The position numbers and the translations under genes were made by a program. A stretch of DNA of 21,469 nucleotides from an uncultured Clostridia bacterium (GTDB taxonomy: Bacteria > Bacillota > Clostridia > Oscillospirales > Acutalibacteraceae). Position 1 is the first letter of the stretch, and each line of letters opens with the position of its first letter. Positions 1 through 6,141 of this stretch are shown here, one piece after another. Location: positions 1 through 21,469 of the forward strand of contig CALCHE010000092.1 of NCBI GenBank assembly GCA_937901145.1, written 5' to 3'. Below the pieces are notes generated by a model. That model was not told the DNA's origin and ran no database searches. It saw nothing but the letters and a program-made list of their open reading frames with translations.

Positions 1-6
1 TGTACA

Positions 7-45
7 GAAAAAAACAAAGCTCACTCCTTTGGGAATGAACTTTGT
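7..45 (-). terminator. Intrinsic terminator of the ogg-nth operon
   Basis: Read on the minus strand, arms at 45-32 and 27-14 form a 14-pair stem with a four-base CAAA loop. The three C/A mismatches seen on the plus strand become U-G pairs on the minus strand, so the hairpin only closes fully in leftward RNA. A run of seven T (14-8) follows. It lies about 60 bp beyond the nth stop codon and is the natural end of the minus-strand operon. Confidence 0.8.
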
Positions 46-57
46 CATCAGTCTGTA

Positions 58-88
58 TGAGGTACGTTTTTTCGTACCTCATTTTTTT
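58..88 (+). terminator. Intrinsic terminator of an unseen gene to the left
   Basis: A perfect 9-bp stem, TGAGGTACG at 58-66 and CGTACCTCA at 73-81, has a six-T loop and is followed by seven T (82-88) on the plus strand. Its polarity stops rightward transcription entering from left of the window, so a plus-strand gene probably ends just before base 1. It crosses over with the minus-strand terminator at 7-45, so each transcript passes the other's hairpin before its own. Confidence 0.8.
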
Positions 89-103
89 CAATGTGAATAA
101 TTA

Positions 104-739
104 TCACTTTGCTTTTTTAGCACTTTTGCAGTATTCTTTCATACAGCATTCTTCACATTTAGGTCTTCTCGCCACACATACTGCTCTGCCGTGAAGCACA
201 CAGCGATGACAGAAATCATTACTTTTTTCAGGCTCAATTATCTTTTTAAGCTCGAGCTCCACCTTCTTCGGATCCTTTGTATCAACGAAGCCTAAAAGGT
301 TAGTAATTCTGATAAGATGTGTATCAGCCACTATAGCAGGCTGACCGTAAACATCACCCATTATGAGGTTAGCTGTTTTTCTTCCTACACCGGGAAGAGA
401 GGTCAGCTTTTCGATGGAATCAGGTACCTGACCTTCGAATTCATCACGGATTTTTATACACATCTCTTTTATATCATTTGCCTTGGTTTTATAAAATCCG
501 CAAGAATGAATAAGCTTTTCTATGTCTTCAATTTCTGCATTACAGTAATCATCCAAATCAGGATACTTTTCAAACAGAGCAGGAGTAACCTTGTTTACTC
601 TTTCATCAGTACACTGTGCAGAAAGTCTGGTAGCAATAATAAGCTGAAGGGGATTATCCGCATTAAGCGAGCAGAGTGAGTCCGGATATTCTTTTTCCAG
701 CGCTTCGACACATAATTTCATTCTTTGTTTTTTAGTCAT
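104..739 (-). CDS. nth: Endonuclease III, DNA glycosylase/AP lyase
   Basis: This 211-residue enzyme removes oxidised pyrimidines from DNA and nicks the resulting abasic site (base excision repair). The sequence shows the helix-hairpin-helix LPGVGRKTA (115-123) with the catalytic lysine at 121, and the HhH-GPD aspartate at 139 in VADTH. The C-terminal 4Fe-4S ligands follow the family spacing C-x6-C-x2-C-x5-C at Cys188, 195, 198 and 204. The substrate-pocket stretch around RLSAQCTDERVN (38-49) also fits. Length is normal for the family. The start ATG (739-737) is one base after the upstream ogg stop, and the GGAGG ribosome-binding site lies inside the end of ogg, so the two are transcribed together and possibly translationally coupled. 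Confidence 0.95.
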   Translation of the reverse strand: MTKKQRMKLCVEALEKEYPDSLCSLNADNPLQLIIATRLSAQCTDERVNKVTPALFEKYPDLDDYCNAEIEDIEKLIHSCGFYKTKANDIKEMCIKIRDEFEGQVPDSIEKLTSLPGVGRKTANLIMGDVYGQPAIVADTHLIRITNLLGFVDTKDPKKVELELKKIIEPEKSNDFCHRCVLHGRAVCVARRPKCEECCMKEYCKSAKKAK

Positions 740-740
740 T

Positions 741-1568
741 TTAATCCTCCTTCATATTTCGTCTCCAGTGGAAAAGATACTGCTGTGCGATACCTTCCAC
801 ATCCTTTGTACATTCAGGCAGACCGTCAGGATAAAGCTCCGACATTATTCTTTTTACCCATACATCCACAGGAAAAGCTTCTTTTCTGCCAAATCCGTAA
901 AGAAGTGTACATTCGGCAACCTTTGCCCCTACTCCTTTAATTTTCATCAGCTCTTGTCTTGCCTGTTCAATGGGCATTTTTTTTATGCTTTCAAGTGAAA
1001 TTTCTTCACTGTTAAGTTTGCTGACCGCGTCAGCTATATATTTTGCTCTGAAGCCGGCTCTCAGAATTCCTAATTCATCTACAGTGACATCCTTCAGTTT
1101 TTCATATGAAGGAAATGAATAGTTTTCGTCATCAATTCTGTCGCCAAAGTTTTCACAAAGTCTTTTTATTATTCCGGATATACGCGGTATGTTATTATTC
1201 TGAGAAATAATAAAAGAGCAAAGTGCTTCCCAAGGCTCCTGGTTCAGGACTCTTATTCCGTAATATTCTTCTTTTGCATTTTTAAGATATTTATCATTTT
1301 CAAATTTTCTGCATATACCTGCATAATCTCTTCCGAGATCAAAATAATCAGACCATATATTTTCAAAGTCATCTTTTGTAGTGTTTTTCAGAATTATCTG
1401 ATTCTCTTTCTGCGAAATATTAAGCACTCTTCCTTTAACTGTACCCGTAAAAGAACCGTCCTCATTTTTCATCCAGCGGAATGCCTGACCGCAGAAAAGT
1501 GATAGTTCAACGTTAAAACACTCTATATTTTCCAAAATTATGTCATTTTCCTGTTCTTTAATCTTCAA
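741..1568 (-). CDS. ogg: 8-oxoguanine DNA glycosylase (OGG1-like)
   Basis: This 275-residue protein is an OGG1-type glycosylase that excises 8-oxoguanine, the type known from Clostridium acetobutylicum. An OGG_N domain occupies about residues 1-115. The family SQNNNIPRISG stretch follows at 122-132. The helix-hairpin-helix KGVGAKVAE (211-219) carries catalytic Lys216, and Asp235 sits in PVDVW. Unlike Nth it has no C-terminal Fe-S cysteine cluster. The start codon is TTG (1568-1566), chosen because a clear AGAGGTG site lies seven bases upstream and no nearby ATG is better placed. It is first in a leftward operon with nth, so two oxidative base-repair enzymes with complementary substrates are co-expressed next to the origin. 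Confidence 0.92.
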   Translation of the reverse strand: MKIKEQENDIILENIECFNVELSLFCGQAFRWMKNEDGSFTGTVKGRVLNISQKENQIILKNTTKDDFENIWSDYFDLGRDYAGICRKFENDKYLKNAKEEYYGIRVLNQEPWEALCSFIISQNNNIPRISGIIKRLCENFGDRIDDENYSFPSYEKLKDVTVDELGILRAGFRAKYIADAVSKLNSEEISLESIKKMPIEQARQELMKIKGVGAKVAECTLLYGFGRKEAFPVDVWVKRIMSELYPDGLPECTKDVEGIAQQYLFHWRRNMKED

Positions 1569-1591
1569 TGTGTTTCACCTCTACTTAACTG

Positions 1592-1620
1592 ATTATACCT
1601 TTTTACCCCTTTTAAATCAA
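1592..1620 (-). promoter_or_regulatory. Sigma-A-type promoter for ogg-nth
   Basis: On the minus strand TTGATT (1620-1615) and an exact TATAAT (1597-1592) are separated by 17 bases. The expected RNA start is near 1585, giving a leader of about 17 nt that contains the AGAGGTG ribosome-binding site of ogg. It is divergent from the dnaA promoter region. Confidence 0.75.
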
Positions 1621-1637
1621 TAATTTTAATAAAAGAC

Positions 1638-1691
1638 TTGAAAGAAAAAGAAAATTATGATAAGATTATAAGGTGTTGTACTATGTATAAT
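1638..1691 (+). promoter_or_regulatory. Promoter region of dnaA
   Basis: TTGAAA (1638-1643) and TAAGAT (1661-1666) are spaced by 17 bases and form the better-spaced candidate. A perfect TATAAT at 1686-1691 lacks a recognisable -35 at the right distance. Downstream, 1698-1736 is entirely A/T and would form most of a long dnaA leader. By eye I see no consensus DnaA box between 1569 and 1777, so autoregulation by DnaA here is not evident. Confidence 0.5.
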
Positions 1692-1777
1692 TGTATCTAA
1701 TTTAATTTATATATTTATATATTAATATAATAATAAGACTTAATCAAGTTTTTATAAAAAATCAAGGAGGTAAAATT

Positions 1778-3085
1778 ATGAATTCTTTTGACGAAATATG
1801 GGAACTGGTTAAAGAACAGCTTAAGCTCTCCGTTACCGAAGTTGCCTACAACGTCTGGCTCAGTCCTCTCAGCTTTGTAAAATTTCAGAATGATACTGTT
1901 TATCTTTCGATTACCGAATTCAAAAAAAGAATTATCGTAGATAAATTTTCCGAAATCATTAATTCAGCCTTTGAAGCAGTTTTAGGCTTCCCTATCACTA
2001 TCGAATACATCGTTCCTAATGAACAGGCTAAAAGCCCCGATATCGACAACGGAAATAAATCGGACATAAACGAATATGACTACACGTTTTCAAATTTCAT
2101 AACAGGACCGTCAAACCGCTTTGCCCATGCTGCAGCCATAAACGTAGCAAGTAATCCCGGTAAAGCTTATAATCCTCTTTTCATTTACGGTCACTCAGGT
2201 CTTGGGAAAACTCACCTGCTTTTAGCCATAATGAATGAAATAAAGGCTAATAATCCCAATGCAAATATTATCTATACCAGCGGTGAACACTTCACCAACG
2301 AACTCATTTATTATATCGGAAATCATAACACCTACGATTTCCATGAAAAATACAGAAACTGTGATGTTCTTCTGGTAGACGATATTCACTTTATTGCCAG
2401 AGGCGAAACTATTCAGGAGGAATTTTTCCATACCTTCAATGCACTTAACAATGCAGGAAGTCAGATAGTTCTTACCTCTGACCGTCCTCCGAAGGAAATG
2501 ATGACTCTGGAGGAAAGACTCCGTACGAGATTTGAAATGGGTCTTATCGCTGACGTTCAGCCTCCTACTTTAGAAACGAGAATGGCTATAGTTAAAAATA
2601 AAGCGGAAGCCCTCGGTCTTGATCTGAACGATGAAGTTATTCAGTTTATAGGCGAAAATATAAAAAGAAACATCCGTCAGCTGGAAGGCGCAGTAAAAAA
2701 AATAAAAGCTTTTCAGGATGTGGAAGGTGTAAGACCTTCGATAGCTGTGGCTAAAAGAGCCATAAGCGACCTCATAAATGACGATCAGCCCACGCCTGTT
2801 ACTGTCGACAATATAATCAACGAAGTAGCACGTACATTCGACGTAAGTCCTGCTGATATACGCTCAGATAAAAGAAGCGCTAATATCTCTCAGGCAAGAC
2901 AGGTGGCAATTTATGTAGTTGAACAGGTAACCAGTCTTTCTCTTAAAGCTATCGGTACCGAATTCGGTAATAAGCATCATTCATCGATAATATATGCTTT
3001 AAAAGAAATCAAAAACAAAATCGAGAAAGATGTTTCCCTTAAAGCCACTATCGATGACATAATAAAAAACATAAATGAGAGCTGA
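1778..3085 (+). CDS. dnaA: Chromosomal replication initiator DnaA
   Basis: DnaA is the AAA+ ATPase that binds origin DnaA boxes and melts DNA to start replication. The 435 residues show domain I (1 to about 80), a short domain II linker (about 81-103), the AAA+ core with Walker A GHSGLGKT (138-145), Walker B LLVDD (198-202) and an arginine-rich RLRTRF stretch (247-252), and the DNA-binding domain IV (about 340-435). The signature normally GRDHTTV or close to it reads GNKHHSSI (397-404), keeping the key histidine but replacing the aspartate and threonines. AAGGAGG stands seven bases before the ATG. Genes leave this locus in both directions, consistent with the origin. Confidence 0.97.
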   Translation: MNSFDEIWELVKEQLKLSVTEVAYNVWLSPLSFVKFQNDTVYLSITEFKKRIIVDKFSEIINSAFEAVLGFPITIEYIVPNEQAKSPDIDNGNKSDINEYDYTFSNFITGPSNRFAHAAAINVASNPGKAYNPLFIYGHSGLGKTHLLLAIMNEIKANNPNANIIYTSGEHFTNELIYYIGNHNTYDFHEKYRNCDVLLVDDIHFIARGETIQEEFFHTFNALNNAGSQIVLTSDRPPKEMMTLEERLRTRFEMGLIADVQPPTLETRMAIVKNKAEALGLDLNDEVIQFIGENIKRNIRQLEGAVKKIKAFQDVEGVRPSIAVAKRAISDLINDDQPTPVTVDNIINEVARTFDVSPADIRSDKRSANISQARQVAIYVVEQVTSLSLKAIGTEFGNKHHSSIIYALKEIKNKIEKDVSLKATIDDIIKNINES

Positions 3086-3320
3086 AGTTTTCCACGTATT
3101 TTTACACATTTAACATCTGCTTTTCCCACTTTTTAACAATGTGAATTTTTCAGATGTTAATAACTTCAGAATTTCAACAAAAGGTTTAACAGTAAAAAAA
3201 GCCTTCAGATATGCTTGAAATCTGACTTTACCGCTTTTTTCCACATTTTCCGCATACACTACTAATACTACTATTCTAAGTATTTTATTTCTACGAATTT
3301 TTTTGAAAAGGAGCTTTCCT
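3086..3320 (+). other. Probable replication origin oriC (dnaA-dnaN spacer)
   Basis: This 235-bp non-coding spacer has DnaA-box-like 9-mers: TTTTCCACG (3088-3096), TTTTACACA (3100-3108), TTTTCCACA (3237-3245) and TTTTCCGCA (3246-3254). Weaker reverse-strand matches lie near 3140-3148 and 3155-3163. The boxes form a left cluster and a right tandem pair, followed by CTA repeats and an A/T-rich stretch up to dnaN. A 10-bp inverted repeat, TTAACATCTG (3110-3119) and CAGATGTTAA (3151-3160), lies between them. Position between dnaA and dnaN and divergent flanking genes agree with an origin. That it is the active origin is inferred. Confidence 0.8.
3237..3273 (+). promoter_or_regulatory. Basal unwinding element: tandem DnaA boxes plus DnaA-trios
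   Basis: Two abutting 9-mers, TTTTCCACA and TTTTCCGCA, are followed after four bases by five consecutive trinucleotides CTA-CTA-ATA-CTA-CTA (3259-3273) and then A/T-rich DNA. This is the order described for B. subtilis, where DnaA loaded on the boxes extends along one strand by reading repeated GAT-type trios and melts the duplex. The similarity is in layout and motif; function is inferred. Confidence 0.75.
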
Positions 3321-4421
3321 ATGAAAATAATATGCGACAGTGCTGAATTCTCAAAAGCCTGTATGAATGTTCAGAGAACAGTATCAAATAAATCGACTAT
3401 TCCTTCATTAGAGGGTATTCTTATTGAAGCCTTCGACGGTACGGTTACTCTTACAGGCTACGATCTCGAAGTAGGTTCTAAAATAAAAATTAATGCCGAC
3501 GTTATCGGTGAAGGTAAAATCGTTCTTGCCGCAAAGAATCTCTGTGACATTTTAAGAATGGTTCCTGCAGACACAGTATCTGTAGACTGCGATGACAGAA
3601 ACATCTGTAAGATCAAAAGCGGTGAAGCAGAGTATTCTCTTATCGGTACTTCTGCCGATGAATATCCCGAGCTTCCCACCCTTACCAAATTTTCACCCAT
3701 TTCTCTTAATCTTTCCACTCTTAAGGATATGATAAGAAAGACTATCTTCTCAGTTTCTACAGGTGAAAGAAATCCCGTACATACCGGTGTTAAATTCGAA
3801 ATAGGTGAAGGTCTTCTCGTTTTAGTAGCCGTAGACGGTGCAAGACTCGCAATAAGAAGAGAAAATATAAATTACACCTTTGATGACAGTAAGCTTGAAT
3901 TTGTTGTTCCTGCTAAAACACTTAATGAAATTTCCAAGCTCGGTGGTGACGATGAATCAGAAATCGAAATTCTCGTTGGTGAAAGACACATTATTTTCAA
4001 ATATGAAAACTGTGAAATTATCTCTAGACTTTTAGAAGGTAATTTCATCAACTATAAGGCTGCTATTCCTCTTACATCCTCTACTCAGATTAAGGTAAAT
4101 ACCAGAAGCCTTATCGAATGTATCGAAAGAACATCTCTTATCATTACTGACAAATCAAGTCCCGTACGCTGCAGTGTAGAAAATGGGATAATGAAATTCT
4201 CTTCCGTAACAGCTATCGGTACTGCTTCAGATAAGATTGCCGCTGAAATCGAAGGTGATACCATCGAAATCGGTTTCAATAACAGATTTGTTCTCGATGC
4301 ACTAAAAGTATGCGACGAAGAGGAAATAAGAATAGAGATGGGCAGTGCAAATCAGCCTATCATTATAAAGCCTTTAGACGGTGAAAAATTCTTCTTCCTT
4401 ATCCTTCCCGTAAGAATCTGA
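3321..4421 (+). CDS. dnaN: DNA polymerase III beta subunit (sliding clamp)
   Basis: DnaN dimerises into a ring on DNA and holds the replicative polymerase and many repair proteins. The 366 residues match the usual length and three-repeat clamp fold. The N-terminus MKIICDSAEFSKA, the PSLEGILIEA stretch and the C-terminal tail ending in FLILPVRI (family usually LLPMR or similar) are characteristic. An in-frame TTG at 3303 would add six residues, but the AAAGGAG ribosome-binding site lies within that extension, seven bases before the ATG at 3321, so the ATG is chosen. It follows the origin spacer and heads a tightly packed group through S4 protein, recF and remB. Confidence 0.96.
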   Translation: MKIICDSAEFSKACMNVQRTVSNKSTIPSLEGILIEAFDGTVTLTGYDLEVGSKIKINADVIGEGKIVLAAKNLCDILRMVPADTVSVDCDDRNICKIKSGEAEYSLIGTSADEYPELPTLTKFSPISLNLSTLKDMIRKTIFSVSTGERNPVHTGVKFEIGEGLLVLVAVDGARLAIRRENINYTFDDSKLEFVVPAKTLNEISKLGGDDESEIEILVGERHIIFKYENCEIISRLLEGNFINYKAAIPLTSSTQIKVNTRSLIECIERTSLIITDKSSPVRCSVENGIMKFSSVTAIGTASDKIAAEIEGDTIEIGFNNRFVLDALKVCDEEEIRIEMGSANQPIIIKPLDGEKFFFLILPVRI

Positions 4422-4442
4422 AATAAATAAGAGTTGAGATTT

Positions 4443-4685
4443 ATGAAAATAAAAGTTAAATTAGCAAAAAGAGAAGAAAAAGAAGTTAAAATTACTACTG
4501 AAAATATCAGACTTGATGCTGCACTGAAGCTTTCAAATGCCATATCCACAGGCGGACAGGCTAAAATGATAATTCAGGACAGTCTGGTCAAGGTAAACGG
4601 TGAGGTATCCACTTCGAGAGGTAAAAAGCTTATCGACGGAGATACCTTTGAGTTTGAAAAAAAGATTTATAAAATAGTCAGATAA
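4443..4685 (+). CDS. yaaA: S4-domain RNA-binding protein, YaaA type
   Basis: A small S4 RNA-binding protein of 80 residues. The S4 core runs from about residue 20 to 75, with RLDAALKLSNAISTGGQAK and VKVNGEVSTSRGKKLIDGD as the recognisable helix-turn and beta segments. The same gene lies between dnaN and recF in B. subtilis, where it is linked to ribosome/RNA binding. An upstream in-frame TTG (4434) is possible, but ATG at 4443 gives the normal N-terminus. The ribosome-binding site is weak (AAGAG or TTGAG before the start). It sits 21 bp after dnaN and 16 bp before recF, so it is probably co-transcribed. Confidence 0.88.
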   Translation: MKIKVKLAKREEKEVKITTENIRLDAALKLSNAISTGGQAKMIIQDSLVKVNGEVSTSRGKKLIDGDTFEFEKKIYKIVR

Positions 4686-4701
4686 TATTTGGTGACATTT
4701 A

Positions 4702-5799
4702 ATGAATGTAAAGCATCTCGAAGTAAAAAACTTCAGAAATATCGAAAGAACAACTATTGACCCCTGTGACGGTGTAAATATTATTTACGGTGAAAATGCC
4801 CAGGGTAAAACAAATCTTCTGGAAAGTATATGGATGTTCACAGGCTGTCGCTCCTTCAGAAGCTCTAAGGACAGTGAGCTGATAAATTTCAACAGCAAAA
4901 CAGCCAATCTTTCTATGGATTTCTTTGCCCGTGACAGAGATCAGAATGCTTACTTAGAAATAGGCGAGGGAAGAAAGTTCATTCTTAACGGCGTTAAGAT
5001 GAAATCTTCAAATCAGATAATGGGTGAATTTTTAGCCGTTATCTTTTCTCCTGTTCATCTTTCTTTAGTTAAAGAAGGGCCTTATGAAAGAAGAAGATTT
5101 CTTGATATAGCTATCAGTCAGTTAAAGCCTAAATATGCAGTGACTCTTTCACAGTATAATAAGGCTATAGCACAGAGAAATGTTCTTTTAAAGGATATTC
5201 AGCTTCACAGCGAGCTTTATGATACTCTGGATATATGGGAGGACAGAATAGCCTTCTTTGCCTCAGAGATTATCAGGCAGAGATTAGGCTACATAAATAA
5301 GCTGTCATTTTATACCGATGAAATTTACAGCGGTCTTTCCTCAGGAAAGGAAAAGCTCGATATCTCTTATAATCAGCAGACTGTTGTCGTCGGTGATACG
5401 AAGCATGAATTATATGAAAATATGAAAAATCAGCTCTATCAGTCACGAAAGCTTGACCTTGTGACAGGATTTACCTCAGTAGGACCTCACAGAGATGATT
5501 TATCTATAAAAATTGACCGTCTTCCCGCCCGTAATTACGGCTCACAGGGACAGCAGAGATCTGCAGCACTTTCACTTAAATTAGGTGAAGCGGCAGTTAT
5601 AAAAAATTTCTCTGATGTTCAGCCTGTAGCACTTCTGGATGATGTTATGAGTGAGCTCGATACAGGCAGACAGAATTATATTCTTAACCATATAAAGGAC
5701 TGGCAGGTTTTCATTACCTGCTGTGATCCTGCAGCTGTAAAAAATCTTAAATACGGTATGAAGCTGGAAATGAAAGACGGCATCTGTAAAAAGAAATAA
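4702..5799 (+). CDS. recF: DNA replication and repair protein RecF
   Basis: RecF is an SMC-like ABC ATPase that helps load RecA at single-stranded gaps. The 365 residues show Walker A GENAQGKT (30-37), the ABC signature GSQGQQRS (280-287), Walker B ending in LLDD (311-314) and the D-loop SELD (317-320). TSVGPHRDDL (258-267) is another family block. Length is normal. The Shine-Dalgarno is poor (GGTGA, seven bases before the ATG), which may mean modest translation or coupling to the S4 gene. The position after dnaN and the S4 gene is the standard Firmicute order. Confidence 0.96.
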   Translation: MNVKHLEVKNFRNIERTTIDPCDGVNIIYGENAQGKTNLLESIWMFTGCRSFRSSKDSELINFNSKTANLSMDFFARDRDQNAYLEIGEGRKFILNGVKMKSSNQIMGEFLAVIFSPVHLSLVKEGPYERRRFLDIAISQLKPKYAVTLSQYNKAIAQRNVLLKDIQLHSELYDTLDIWEDRIAFFASEIIRQRLGYINKLSFYTDEIYSGLSSGKEKLDISYNQQTVVVGDTKHELYENMKNQLYQSRKLDLVTGFTSVGPHRDDLSIKIDRLPARNYGSQGQQRSAALSLKLGEAAVIKNFSDVQPVALLDDVMSELDTGRQNYILNHIKDWQVFITCCDPAAVKNLKYGMKLEMKDGICKKK

Positions 5800-5810
5800 G
5801 AGGTTATTTT

Positions 5811-6071
5811 ATGTATCTTCATTTAGGACAGAATACGGTTATTACTCTTAATGAGATAGTTGGTATTTTTGATCTTGATAATACCACAGTTTCTAAAAAG
5901 ACGAGAGATTATTTATCTCATGCTGAAAAAAAAGGTGATGTAAATGTAGTTTCTATGGAACTGCCGAAATCGTTTATTGTCTGTTCTTCTGAAGAAGAAA
6001 AAAATAAAGTTTATCTTTCACAGATTTCCACTTCTACTCTTTTAAAAAGAACACAGGATTTCAAATACTGA
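5811..6071 (+). CDS. remB: RemB/YaaB family regulator (DUF370)
   Basis: This 86-residue DUF370-type protein begins MYLHLGQNTVITLNEIVGIFD, closely resembling RemB (YaaB) of B. subtilis, which lies at the same place between recF and gyrB. The C-terminal YLSQISTSTLLKRTQ block is also typical of the family. Its paralogue RemA is a DNA-binding activator of biofilm matrix and osmoprotection genes; the role of RemB is less clear, and no target is visible here. It starts 11 bp after the recF stop with AGAGG upstream, so it looks like the last gene of the dnaN-recF group. Confidence 0.87.
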   Translation: MYLHLGQNTVITLNEIVGIFDLDNTTVSKKTRDYLSHAEKKGDVNVVSMELPKSFIVCSSEEEKNKVYLSQISTSTLLKRTQDFKY

Positions 6072-6077
6072 GAAAAT

Positions 6078-6105
6078 TTGCGGTGTTTACCGATTTATAT
6101 ATATT
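6078..6105 (+). promoter_or_regulatory. Possible promoter before gyrB
   Basis: TTGCGG (6078-6083) and TATATT (6100-6105) are 16 bases apart in the A/T-rich 70-bp spacer between remB and gyrB. An alternative pairing, TTTACC with TAAAAT (6107-6112), has only a 15-base spacer. Either could start gyrase transcription independently of recF; weak evidence. Confidence 0.3.
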
Positions 6106-6141
6106 TTAAAATTTGTAATAAATGAAACGGAGGTAATAGCC

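Noticed and set aside
653..661. TTATCCGCA in nth as a DnaA box
   Set aside because: A single mismatched 9-mer within coding sequence, isolated from any cluster.
725..940. Plus-strand open frame across the ogg-nth junction
   Set aside because: Lies opposite two well-supported glycosylase genes and has no family features.
1571..1586. TGTTTCAC followed by CTCTACTT as a fourth parS
   Set aside because: Only the left half matches the palindrome; it is part of the ogg leader and ribosome-binding site on the minus strand.
1698..1736. Pure A/T stretch upstream of dnaA as the unwinding element
   Set aside because: No DnaA boxes or trios next to it; the dnaA-dnaN spacer has the full arrangement.
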